NCBI GenBank assembly: GCA_003133545.1
Contig: PKYA01000202.1
Location: 1-64,000 of the forward strand
Source: Acidimicrobiaceae bacterium
GTDB taxonomy: Bacteria; Actinomycetota; Acidimicrobiia; Acidimicrobiales; RAAP-2
Length of the DNA: 64,000 bases
Direction of reading: 5' to 3'
Position 1 is the first letter of the stretch. Every line of letters begins with the position of its first letter. Positions 53,966 through 62,546 of the stretch are shown one piece after another. Position numbers and translations under genes: made by a program. The notes beneath the pieces were generated by a model. That model made no database searches. It saw only the letters and a list, made by a program, of their open reading frames with translations, and had not been told where the DNA came from.

Positions 53966-55411
53966 CTAGTGGGCGCGCTCGTCGGGCACGGGGACGACAG
54001 GGGCCTCACCCTCGCATTCCACCACGGCGTCCCGGAACGCCAGGGCGCGGGTGCGGAGCGCCGTTTCGGGATCGACCCCCAGGCGCCGCGCCAGGCCGGC
54101 CACCGCGAAGAGCGCCGCACCGACAAGATCCTCGGTCTCGGCGGCGTCGGCTTCTTTGTCGCCACCGGCCTCCCGCTGACTGAGCGCGACGATCAGCGCG
54201 CGCAGGTCGAGAGCCGCATCGCCCTCGCCGTCCGCCGGCAAACCGACCGACAGCGCCTTGCGCTGCAATTTGGTGGACAGCAACAGGGCGGGCAGATCCA
54301 TGGGTATGCCCTCGGTCACACTGGCGCGCCCCTTCTCCTCTTTCTTGATCTCCTCCCAGTTGGCGACGACCTGGGCCGCGGTGGAGGCGTCGACGTCGCC
54401 GAAGACGTGCGGGTGGCGACCCACCAGTTTGTCGTGCACCCCGCGGGCGACATCGGCCAGGCCGAACTGGCCGGCCTCCTCCGCCAGCCGGGCGTGAAAG
54501 ACGATCTGGAACAAGAGATCACCCAATTCCTCCTGCAGGTGCCCGGCCAGCTCGGCAGGAGCACCCGGCTCGGTCCGGTCGAGCTGGCGGAGGACGTCGA
54601 GCACCTCGTAGGACTCCTCGAGCAGGTGGGGCATGAGTGAGCCATGGGTCTGGACCCGGTCCCATGGACAACGGGTTCGCAGGGTGCGCACGAGGTCCTC
54701 CAGCTGGTCCATGGCGCGCCCCAGTTCGTGCCCGACCGACAACTCGGGAATGTAGAGGGAGGTCAGGTGGTCGGGCGTCACCGTACGGTCCAGATCCCAC
54801 CAGCTGACGCGCACCACCCGCTCGTCGTCGAGCCCCAAGTGGTGCAACAGGACCACGTCGGTCGGCGCCAGGTCCTCGTCGGACAGCGGCGCGAGCTTCA
54901 GCTCGGAGAGGAGCACCTGCGACCAGCATTGCGCCACCAGGAAAGGCCCCCGGTCACCCCCGGCGCGCGCCGCAAAGTGTTCGGCATCGATCAGGCGCAC
55001 CGACGCGTCGAGGGGGTCGATGCCGAGGCGCTCCCAGGCGAGGTCGAGGAAGGAGAGCCCCGGAATCACCACGACGTCCACCCTGGCATCGCGGCGGAGC
55101 AGTTCCACGCTGCGTTCCGCCACCAACGGCGAGCCGGGAACCGCGTAGACGATCGGTTCGGGGGCCAACTCGGTCGCCGCGCGGACCAGCTCGTCCACTA
55201 TGGCGACGTAGACCTCCTCGAAGGTGTCGGCTTCCTCATAGAGATGATCCAGGGCGACGAACTCCCCAAGGGCCTCGACCACGGGATGGCGGCCCGTACG
55301 CAGGTACGTCCTCGTCGCGCCGGCCACGAGGGCTTGCGCCTCGGCCGTCAGATAGGCCGGCCCGGCAGGCCCGAGACCCACGACGGTGATGCGGGGACGA
55401 TGCCGTCCCAC
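53966..55411 (-). CDS. mazG: MazG nucleotide pyrophosphohydrolase with N-terminal tetrapyrrole-methylase-like domain (YabN type)
   Basis: The 481-residue protein joins a methylase-like fold (about 1-225; ITVVGLGPAGPAYLTAEAQAL, YAVPGSPLVAERSVELL, VVVIPGLSFLDLAWERLG) to a MazG all-alpha domain (about 245-480). The MazG part has CPWDRVQTHGSL, the metal motifs LLEESYEVLD and EELGDLLFQIVFHARLAEE, and a second repeat. MazG enzymes clear aberrant NTPs. This fusion is common in Firmicutes and seen in some actinobacteria; the role of the methylase domain is unsettled. The GTG follows the upstream stop by three bases. Confidence 0.93.
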   Translation of the reverse strand: MGRHRPRITVVGLGPAGPAYLTAEAQALVAGATRTYLRTGRHPVVEALGEFVALDHLYEEADTFEEVYVAIVDELVRAATELAPEPIVYAVPGSPLVAERSVELLRRDARVDVVVIPGLSFLDLAWERLGIDPLDASVRLIDAEHFAARAGGDRGPFLVAQCWSQVLLSELKLAPLSDEDLAPTDVVLLHHLGLDDERVVRVSWWDLDRTVTPDHLTSLYIPELSVGHELGRAMDQLEDLVRTLRTRCPWDRVQTHGSLMPHLLEESYEVLDVLRQLDRTEPGAPAELAGHLQEELGDLLFQIVFHARLAEEAGQFGLADVARGVHDKLVGRHPHVFGDVDASTAAQVVANWEEIKKEEKGRASVTEGIPMDLPALLLSTKLQRKALSVGLPADGEGDAALDLRALIVALSQREAGGDKEADAAETEDLVGAALFAVAGLARRLGVDPETALRTRALAFRDAVVECEGEAPVVPVPDERAH

Positions 55412-55414
55412 CGC

Positions 55415-56530
55415 TTAGGAAGTCTTGCCGGTCGACGAGGTGGTCGCCCGGGGCGCGCCGGCGCCTGCGCTGTTGGCCGAGGGGTCCAGCACGTCGAGGC
55501 GGACCGGGGAAACAGGGGGGGCCACCTGTGCGGCGCGTGGCACCCAGGTGCCGTAGCGCTTGTCGACCGACACCTGCGCCCGCACCTCGGCTGCATCGAT
55601 GGCGACGCGGGCTTGATCGTCGCCCGCGTTCAGCACCGCGCTCTCCACTGCGGACCGTGCCGTCGTGAACGGTGTCGCCTTCTTCGAGGTCATCTCTATA
55701 AGCAGATAGGTGCTCGCGTTCAGCGCAATGGGATTGGAGACCGTATTGAGGGCCAGGTTGGTGCCGGGCGGCAACTGCGAGGTGATCCCGTAGAGGATGT
55801 CGCAGCCCTCAGGTCCCCCACTGGCCGCCGCTGCCACTTGCGCGAACGGCGTCCCCGAGGCAACCTCGGACAGCGCCGCCTCGGCGTTGCTCTCGCTGGA
55901 GTACTGCGCCACGGTGATGCACGCGGTGTCGAAGACCGCCTTGTGCGCCGCGTAGTACCCCTCGAGGTCGACCGACGAGGTGCCGACGGGGGCCAGTCGC
56001 GCCGCCAGCCCGTCGATGGTGGCGTCGAATTGGACATTCTCGTCGACGAACGAGGACGGCAACGTGGAGAGCACTTGCGTGGCCGAGAGCGCGTGCGCCG
56101 TCGTCCCGCACGCGTACTTCGATCCCGCCACCTCTTGCAGGGTGCTGGTGATCTCCTGGGCCAAGCCCGCCCTCGCCTTCGTGAGGTCCCCAGGGGTGAT
56201 GACCACGTGGTGCCGGGCAGCCAGCGCGAGCACCAGTTGATGACCGATCTCGGTGTCGAGGTAGGTGGCGGCGAACTGCGTCGTGACCGTGGAATGGGTC
56301 TCGGCTCCGTCGACGGGCGGCAACGTGCTCGCCCCGTCCGTGCCGACCGCTTCTTGCGCGTTGAGGTAGCACTGGTAGTCGGGACTGCCGGCGATGGCGG
56401 AGAGGTCGGCGCCCAACTGCGCTTGGGTGATGGCGACCCCGTTGACGGTCGCCGCGTTGGACGGCACCGCAAAGGACGCCGCGGCCAGGCCACCGGCCAG
56501 CACGATGAGGAGAAGGATGAGTCGCTTCAC
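55415..56530 (-). CDS. Secreted SurA/parvulin-like peptidyl-prolyl isomerase or chaperone
   Basis: The 371-residue protein has a signal sequence (KRLILLLIVLAGGLAAASFAVPSNA) with no lipobox Cys. The SurA-type N-domain start TVNGVAITQAQLGADLSAIAG follows, then a helical region and a parvulin-like segment near 205-300 (ITVAQYSSESNAEAALSEVASGTPFAQVAAAA). The C-terminus is a Ser/Thr-rich tail. It probably helps exported proteins fold outside the membrane. The isomerase active-site residues are not clearly preserved, so it may be only a chaperone. It starts 12 bases after the mfd stop. Confidence 0.85.
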   Translation of the reverse strand: MKRLILLLIVLAGGLAAASFAVPSNAATVNGVAITQAQLGADLSAIAGSPDYQCYLNAQEAVGTDGASTLPPVDGAETHSTVTTQFAATYLDTEIGHQLVLALAARHHVVITPGDLTKARAGLAQEITSTLQEVAGSKYACGTTAHALSATQVLSTLPSSFVDENVQFDATIDGLAARLAPVGTSSVDLEGYYAAHKAVFDTACITVAQYSSESNAEAALSEVASGTPFAQVAAAASGGPEGCDILYGITSQLPPGTNLALNTVSNPIALNASTYLLIEMTSKKATPFTTARSAVESAVLNAGDDQARVAIDAAEVRAQVSVDKRYGTWVPRAAQVAPPVSPVRLDVLDPSANSAGAGAPRATTSSTGKTS

Positions 56531-56542
56531 GCGCCGGGCATG

Positions 56543-59500
56543 CTACAAGGTGTCCGGGCCGGTCCCGGCATCGCCAGGCGGGATCAGGTCCTCGAGCAAC
56601 AGGCGCACCGCGTCTGCCGGGAGCTCGCCCGCGCGTATCGGGATCAGGAGTTGCGAGAGGTCCTCCCGGTAGGTCGCGCCGGGCAGGAGCCGGCGCAAGC
56701 GGACCTCGGCGCTGGCGGCGAGCCGCACCGGCAGGACCCGGGCCACCGGCCCCGTGGATCCACCCGGGCGGACGCTGCTCATGGTGATCTCGCGAATCCC
56801 CCGCGCCAGGGCCACGACCCGCAGCCGGGCCAGGGCCAGCAGTCCGATGGCAGGCGGGGGGAGCGCGCCATAGCGGTCGGCCCATTCGGCCCCGATGTCT
56901 TCGACGTCGGCATCGGAGGACACCGACGCCAGCCGGCGGTAGGCCTCGAGTCGGGCGTCTTCCGCGGCGACGAAATCCTTGGGCAGGTGGGCATCCCCCG
57001 GCAGGTCGATGCCCACTGCCGGTGGAGCGGGACGGGCCTCGCCCCGGGCTTCGGCCACCGCCTCGGCCACGAGTTGGACGTACAGGTCGTAGCCGACCGC
57101 CGCGATATGACCCGACTGGTCGGCCCCCAAGAGGTTGCCCGCGCCGCGGATCTCCAGGTCCCGCATGGCGATCTTGAATCCCGAACCGAGCTCGGTGTGC
57201 TCGCCGATGGTCCGGAGCCGTTCGTAGGCCTGCTCGCTGAGGACGCGATCGGCGGGATGAAAGAGGTAGGCGTAGGCGCGCTGCCCGCTGCGACCCACCC
57301 GGCCCCGTATCTGGTGCAGCTGCCCGAGGCCCAACAGATCGGCCCGATCGACGATCAGGGTGTTGACCGAGGGCATGTCGATGCCCGACTCGATGATGGT
57401 GGTGCACACCAGCACGTCGTAGCGCCGCGCCCAGAAATCGAGTACCACGCTTTCCAGCGTGCCCTCGTCCATCTGCCCGTGGGCGACGGCGACCCGGGCC
57501 TCGGGGACCAGGCTGTGCACCCGACGAGCTACCCCGTCGATGTCTGCCACTCTGTTGTGCACGTAGAAGGCCTGTCCCTCGCGGAGCAGCTCGCGTCGGA
57601 GGGCCTCGCTCACCGCGGCCTCGTCGTTCTCCCCCACATACGTCAATATGGGTCGCCGATCCGCCGGGGGCGTGTTGACCATGGACAGATCCCGGATGCC
57701 TGTCAGCGCCATCTCGAGCGTGCGCGGGATGGGGCTCGCCGTCAGCGTCAACACGTCGACCCCCTCGGTCAGTCGCTTGACCGCTTCCTTGTGCGACACG
57801 CCGAAGCGCTGCTCCTCGTCGACCACGAGCAGTCCGAGCCGCTTGAACACCACGTCGGTTCCGAGCAGCCGGTGGGTGCCGATGACCACGTCGACGCTGC
57901 CGTCCGCCAACCCTTCGATCACCTTCCTCTGCTGCGCCGGTGACAAGAAGCGACTGAGCAGCTCGACCCGCACCGGATAGGGCGCGTACCGATCGGCGAA
58001 GGTCTGGGCGTGCTGGCTGGCCAACAGTGTCGTGGGGGCCAGGACTGCCGCCTGCAGCCCGTCCTGGACCGCCTTGAACACGGCGCGCACCGAGACCTCC
58101 GTCTTGCCGAAGCCGACGTCGCCGCAGATCAGCCGGTCCATCGGCCGTGGCTCCTCCATGTCGGCCTTGACGTCGGCGATCGCCGTCAGCTGGTCCTCGG
58201 TCTCGACGAACTCGAAGGCCGCTTCCATCTCGTCCTGCCAGGGTGTGTCAGGCCCGAACGCGTGACCCTCCACCGCCAGGCGGCGCCGGTAGAGCTGGAC
58301 CAGCTCGTCGGCTACCTCGGCGGCGTCGGCGCGCGCCTTGGCCCGGGTGCGCTGCCAGTCGGCTCCCCCCATCTTCGACAGGGTGGGGGTCTCCCCCCCG
58401 CTATAGGCCGTGATCGCCTCGATCTGCTCCACTGGGAGATACAGCCGGTCGCTGCCGCGGTACGAGAGGATCAGATAGTCACGCGTCGTCCCCCCCATGG
58501 TCCTCGAGGTGACGCCCTCGAACCTCGCCACGCCGTGCTGGCGGTGCACCACGAAGCTCCCGACGGCCAGGTCGTCGAAGAAACCGTCGGTGGCGCGCGC
58601 CCGGGGCCGGGCCCGGCGATGCGGCATCCGCCGGCCGGTGATGTCGGACTCGGACAGCACCGCCACCTGGCAATCGGGGAGGATGAACCCGGTAGAGAGC
58701 GGCGCGGACACGACACGCACGCCGGGTCCCGTCTCGGCTTCCTCGCGCACGGGGGCATGGACCCCCTCCTCGGCCAACACGGACGAGAGGCGCGCCGCGC
58801 CCGCCGTCGTGGCCGCACAAAGGGTGACGCTGTACCCGTCGCGCGCCAGCCCGGTGACCTGCGCCGCCAGACGCGCCTGGTCGCCCGCCACCGGCGTGAA
58901 CCCACGGACGGACAGCGCGGGCGTCCCCGGCCCCTCCGGGGCCGCCGGCAGCGTGAGGACGCCCGCCTTGGTGGCCTGCAGGAGCCGCTCGAAGGCCAGG
59001 TGAAGGCGGGGGAACCCCGTTTCCGACCCGTCGGCGGCGCCCCAGGTGAGGGCCAGCGTCTCGGCGAGCGCCGCTTCCTCGTCGAGCAGCTGGACGGCAC
59101 GGTCGCGGATCCGCCGGGGCTCGACGAGGACCACCTGGGCCGTCGGGGGGAGCAGATCGGGGAGCAGCTCCTCGCCCGTGTGGACGTAGGGGAGCCACGA
59201 CTCCATCCCATCGAAGCTCTCCCCCGCGGCCAGCCGCTCCCACTGCGAGGACCCCCAGGGCTGGCTGCGCACCAGCGAGGCAGCTGCCGACCGGACGGCC
59301 GCAGTCGGTGTCAGCTCGCGGCAGCCGAAGATCACGGCAGCCGCGAGATCCGTCATCGATCGCTGATCGTTCACGGCGAAGGCGGTCAACCGGTCGACCT
59401 CGTCGCCCCACAGGTCGATGCGCACCGGCACATCGGCCGTGGAGGGGAACACGTCGATGATGCCGCCGCGCACGGCGATCTCCCCCCTGTGCTCAACCTG

Positions 59501-60058
59501 GTGCTCTCGGCGATACCCGGCCTCGACCAGGTGTGAGATGAGCTCCTCCGCCACGAGCTCTTGGCCCGGCCGGATGGTGATGGGCACGGCGTCCACGACC
59601 TGGGGCCCCAGCCGCTGCAAGAGGGCGCGGACCGGCGCCACGATCACCCGGGGTGAGGGCGGCAGCGAGGGGTCCTCGTCACCGTGGGCGAGGCCCCACA
59701 GCAGCGCCAGGCGCCGGCCCATGGTCTCCACCTCGGGGCTCACGCGCTCGAAGGGAAGCGTCTCCCAGGCCGGCAGCACGGCGACCGTGCCCTGCACCGG
59801 CCCGACCACGGGCGCCGATCCGTCGGCTGGCCCCCGGGGCAACAGGCAGGTCAGGTCGTCGGCGATACGATCGGCGTCCACACCGGTGGCCGTGACCACG
59901 ACGATGGGTGCCCGCTCGGTGAACTCGGCCAGGGCGGCAACCACCATGGCCTGGGCCGGAGCGGCCACCGCCAGCGTGGTGTCCGCCGATCCGATGAGCG
60001 ACGACAGGACCGGATCAGAGCGAAGAAGGCGCGGGAGGGCACCCAGGGTGCCCGTCAA
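56543..60058 (-). CDS. mfd: Transcription-repair coupling factor
   Basis: Mfd removes RNA polymerase stalled at DNA lesions and recruits UvrA. The 1171-residue protein is full length. The N-terminal UvrB-like module covers about 1-380. The CarD-like RNA polymerase-interacting domain is near 495-570 (FFDDLAVGSFVVHRQHGVARFEGV). The translocase follows, with Walker A ICGDVGFGKTEVSVRA, the Walker B box VVDEEQRFGVSHKEAVK, TLTASPIPRTLEMAL, and QIRGRVGRSGQRAYAYL. A TRCF C-domain ends it. The start is a TTG with no strong ribosome-binding site. Confidence 0.97.
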   Translation of the reverse strand: MTGTLGALPRLLRSDPVLSSLIGSADTTLAVAAPAQAMVVAALAEFTERAPIVVVTATGVDADRIADDLTCLLPRGPADGSAPVVGPVQGTVAVLPAWETLPFERVSPEVETMGRRLALLWGLAHGDEDPSLPPSPRVIVAPVRALLQRLGPQVVDAVPITIRPGQELVAEELISHLVEAGYRREHQVEHRGEIAVRGGIIDVFPSTADVPVRIDLWGDEVDRLTAFAVNDQRSMTDLAAAVIFGCRELTPTAAVRSAAASLVRSQPWGSSQWERLAAGESFDGMESWLPYVHTGEELLPDLLPPTAQVVLVEPRRIRDRAVQLLDEEAALAETLALTWGAADGSETGFPRLHLAFERLLQATKAGVLTLPAAPEGPGTPALSVRGFTPVAGDQARLAAQVTGLARDGYSVTLCAATTAGAARLSSVLAEEGVHAPVREEAETGPGVRVVSAPLSTGFILPDCQVAVLSESDITGRRMPHRRARPRARATDGFFDDLAVGSFVVHRQHGVARFEGVTSRTMGGTTRDYLILSYRGSDRLYLPVEQIEAITAYSGGETPTLSKMGGADWQRTRAKARADAAEVADELVQLYRRRLAVEGHAFGPDTPWQDEMEAAFEFVETEDQLTAIADVKADMEEPRPMDRLICGDVGFGKTEVSVRAVFKAVQDGLQAAVLAPTTLLASQHAQTFADRYAPYPVRVELLSRFLSPAQQRKVIEGLADGSVDVVIGTHRLLGTDVVFKRLGLLVVDEEQRFGVSHKEAVKRLTEGVDVLTLTASPIPRTLEMALTGIRDLSMVNTPPADRRPILTYVGENDEAAVSEALRRELLREGQAFYVHNRVADIDGVARRVHSLVPEARVAVAHGQMDEGTLESVVLDFWARRYDVLVCTTIIESGIDMPSVNTLIVDRADLLGLGQLHQIRGRVGRSGQRAYAYLFHPADRVLSEQAYERLRTIGEHTELGSGFKIAMRDLEIRGAGNLLGADQSGHIAAVGYDLYVQLVAEAVAEARGEARPAPPAVGIDLPGDAHLPKDFVAAEDARLEAYRRLASVSSDADVEDIGAEWADRYGALPPPAIGLLALARLRVVALARGIREITMSSVRPGGSTGPVARVLPVRLAASAEVRLRRLLPGATYREDLSQLLIPIRAGELPADAVRLLLEDLIPPGDAGTGPDTL

Positions 60059-60145
60059 CGGAGGACGGGTTCCCGGCGATGGCAGCGTGAAGCGTCGATC
60101 GCGCTGGTCACCCGGTCCACACTACCGGCGCGCTTACGGGGCCCC

Positions 60146-60709
60146 TCAGGGGAGAGAGTGGCACCACTGCATGGCGCCTTCGACCCCGTCGCGGGCGATG
60201 CGCTCGACCGTCTCCGCTGCCGTCTCCACGGCGGCGTCGAGGAGGGACCGGAGCGCCTTGGGGGGCCGGTTGAGCACGTGGGCCGCCCCTTGTCGGGCGC
60301 TGGGCGGCTTGCCGACGCCGATACGCACGCGGACGAAGTCGGTGGAGTGGAGGTGCGACTCGAGGGAGCGCAAGCCGTTGTGCCCGGCCAGCCCCCCTCC
60401 GGCTTTGACCCGCACGGTCCCCGGCGGGAGGTCGAGCTCGTCATGGACGACGACGATGGAGGCCGGCTCGGCGATCCCGAACCGCGTGGCCAGCTTGCGC
60501 ACCGCCAACCCCGACTCGTTCATGTACGTCGTGGGGACGGCCAGGGCGACCTTGCGCGCACCCAGCGTGACCAGGGCCACCCGGGCCTGGACGCCCTTCT
60601 CGGCACGCAAGGTGGCTCCCGCCCTGTGGGCCACCATCTCGAGCGCGTCGGCGCCCACGTTGTGCAACGTGCCCACAAACTCGCTCCCCGGATTCCCCAG
60701 ACCGACCAC
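60146..60709 (-). CDS. pth: Peptidyl-tRNA hydrolase
   Basis: Pth frees tRNA from peptidyl-tRNA that has dropped off ribosomes. The 187-residue protein shows VGLGNPGSEFVGTLHNVG with the catalytic His (usual TRHN reads TLHN here), VPTTYMNESGLAV, and VVHDELDLPPGTVRVKAGGGLAGHNGLRSL. The only standard start is a GTG at 60709, which lies inside the first beta strand and leaves the protein a few residues short. The reading frame continues unbroken upstream to the rplY stop, so a CTG or other start at 60715 or 60763 is possible. Confidence 0.95.
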   Translation of the reverse strand: MVGLGNPGSEFVGTLHNVGADALEMVAHRAGATLRAEKGVQARVALVTLGARKVALAVPTTYMNESGLAVRKLATRFGIAEPASIVVVHDELDLPPGTVRVKAGGGLAGHNGLRSLESHLHSTDFVRVRIGVGKPPSARQGAAHVLNRPPKALRSLLDAAVETAAETVERIARDGVEGAMQWCHSLP

Positions 60710-60766
60710 GAGCAGATCGGCGGCGGAGCCCCGTCGCTCGGAACGGGGGAAGAGACGGGGCAGGGC

Positions 60767-61414
60767 TCAGCCTTCGTCGGCGGCCGCGTCGGCGGCCGGT
60801 GCAGCGGCGGGCGCCTCGCCCTCGGGGGCCTCTTCGCCTTCGGCCTCCAACGTCACGACGCGCGGCGGTTGGCCGATGACGATCGCGGTCTCGGGGTCGA
60901 CGTCGGTGGTGACGCCGGCGGGCAACGCCAGATCGGAGATGCGCAACTGCGCACCGATGATCAGCTCGCTGATGTCGACCTCCAAGGAAGTCGGGATGTC
61001 CGCCGGCCGGGCCCTGATGGCCAGCGTGAACATCTGCTGGTCGACCAGTCCGTCGCCGTGGTGGACCTCGATCGCCTCACCGACGAGGACGACGGGGACG
61101 TCCGCCGCAATGACCTCGTCGCGCCGCACGATCTGGAAGTCGACATGGGTGACCGTCTGGGCGATGGGGTGACGCTGCATCTCGCGTGCCAGGGCCAGGT
61201 ACGTGACCGAGCCCGTCTCGAGTGAGAGAAGCTGGTTGGCTCCCGCCTCACCGTTGAGGGCGATGCGCAGCTCCCGGGCCTCGACGGCGACCGCCACGGG
61301 ATCGGTCCCATGCCCGTAGATCACACCGGGGATCTTCCCCTCCCGGCGCAGGCGGCGCGTGGCGCGCGAGCCCAGGGGGCGTCCCACCTCGGCGGCAAGG
61401 GTGACATCGGCCAT
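60767..61414 (-). CDS. rplY: 50S ribosomal protein L25/general stress protein Ctc
   Basis: This is the long Ctc type that binds 5S rRNA. The 215-residue protein starts at the ATG at 61414 after GAGGAG. The N-terminal L25 domain shows GSRATRRLRREGKIPGVIYGHG, and the C-terminal TL5-like domain begins near 100 (EVIAADVPVVLVGEA). The tail after 185 is Glu/Ala-rich, typical of actinobacterial Ctc. The order prs-rplY-pth is conserved. Confidence 0.96.
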   Translation of the reverse strand: MADVTLAAEVGRPLGSRATRRLRREGKIPGVIYGHGTDPVAVAVEARELRIALNGEAGANQLLSLETGSVTYLALAREMQRHPIAQTVTHVDFQIVRRDEVIAADVPVVLVGEAIEVHHGDGLVDQQMFTLAIRARPADIPTSLEVDISELIIGAQLRISDLALPAGVTTDVDPETAIVIGQPPRVVTLEAEGEEAPEGEAPAAAPAADAAADEG

Positions 61415-61529
61415 GACGGATCTCCTCAAACGGCGCAAGACGGTGGGCGCGCCCGGCGCGGGCCTCCGGCGGACGGCCTACCAGACTAGCCGCCGATCCG
61501 GGTGCCCGGCCAACGGACCCCGCCCGGCC

Positions 61530-62501
61530 TCAAACCAGGTTGTCCCCGCCGAAGAGCTCGGACACCGAGGTGTCCTCGAAGACGGCGTCAATGGCGTCGG
61601 CGATGATCTTGGCCACCGACAGGACCTCGAGCTTGTCGAAGTAGCGGTCCTCGGCCACCGGCAGCGTGTCGGTGACCACCACACGGGAGATCGGGGCCGC
61701 CTTGAGGCGGTCCACGGCCGGGTCCGAGAGCAGGGCATGGGTGGCCATGACCGAGATCTCGGCGGCGCCGGCCTCGGAGAGCAGCTCGGCAGCGGCGCAG
61801 ATGGTCCCGGCGGTGTCGATCATGTCGTCGATGAGCACGCAATGGCGTCCCTCGACGTCGCCGACCACGTGGAGCGCCTTGACCTCGTTGTGCGAGCCGC
61901 GCGGACGCGTCTTGTGGACCAGGGCCAGGTCCACGCCGAGGTGCTGGCTGTAGCGTTCGGCCACCTTCACCCGGCCGGCATCGGGGGCCACCACGACGAC
62001 GTCACCGCCGATGTGCTCTCGCATGTAGGCCTCCAGCACGGGGAAGGCCACGAGGTGGTCGAAGGGCGTATTGAAGAACCCCTGGATCTGCCCCGAGTGC
62101 AGGTCGACGCTGACCACGCGATCGGCGCCGGCGGCCGAGAGCATGTCGGCGACGAGCTTGGCGGTGATGGGCTCCCGACCGGTCGTCTTGCGGTCCTGGC
62201 GCGAGTAGCCGTAGTACGGGCACACCGCCGTGATGCGCTTGGCCGACGCGCGCTTGGCGGCGTCGATCATGATCAGCTGCTCCATCAGCGAATCGTTCAC
62301 CGGACCGCTGTGGGTCTGGATGATGAAGACGTCACACCCACGGATGGAGATGTCGTACTTGCAGTGGATTTCGCCATTGGCGAATTCGCGCAGGTTGGCC
62401 TCGCCCAGTTCGACTCCGAGGTGCTGGGCGATGTCCTGGGCCAGTTTCGGGTGGGAACGACCCGATATCAGTTCGAGCCGACGATGCGGGATGAGCTCCA
62501 C
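61530..62501 (-). CDS. prs: Ribose-phosphate pyrophosphokinase (PRPP synthase)
   Basis: Prs makes PRPP from ribose-5-phosphate and ATP for nucleotide, His and Trp synthesis. The 323-residue protein is full length: the flexible-loop region CPYYGYSRQDRKTTGREPI, the ATP-site VDLHSGQIQGFF, and the PRPP-binding loop CVLIDDMIDTAGTI. The GTG start lies seven bases after TAGCGT on the minus strand, a near-leaderless arrangement. It is downstream of the glmU-like gene, as in other actinobacteria. Confidence 0.97.
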   Translation of the reverse strand: MELIPHRRLELISGRSHPKLAQDIAQHLGVELGEANLREFANGEIHCKYDISIRGCDVFIIQTHSGPVNDSLMEQLIMIDAAKRASAKRITAVCPYYGYSRQDRKTTGREPITAKLVADMLSAAGADRVVSVDLHSGQIQGFFNTPFDHLVAFPVLEAYMREHIGGDVVVVAPDAGRVKVAERYSQHLGVDLALVHKTRPRGSHNEVKALHVVGDVEGRHCVLIDDMIDTAGTICAAAELLSEAGAAEISVMATHALLSDPAVDRLKAAPISRVVVTDTLPVAEDRYFDKLEVLSVAKIIADAIDAVFEDTSVSELFGGDNLV

Positions 62502-62508
62502 GCGGCCA

Positions 62509-62514
62509 ACGCTA
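62509..62514 (-). promoter_or_regulatory. -10 box (TAGCGT) before prs
   Basis: TAGCGT on the minus strand ends seven bases before the GTG of prs at 62501. It would give an mRNA with no or a one-base leader. Confidence 0.4.
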
Positions 62515-62546
62515 GTGCGCCGGAGCCGGCAGCGTCTGGGAGGCGC

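Noticed and set aside
54644-57943. A 1099-codon plus-strand open frame antisense to mazG, the SurA-like gene and mfd
   Set aside because: It spans three real genes, has no recognisable domain, and comes from the third-position GC bias of the opposite strand.
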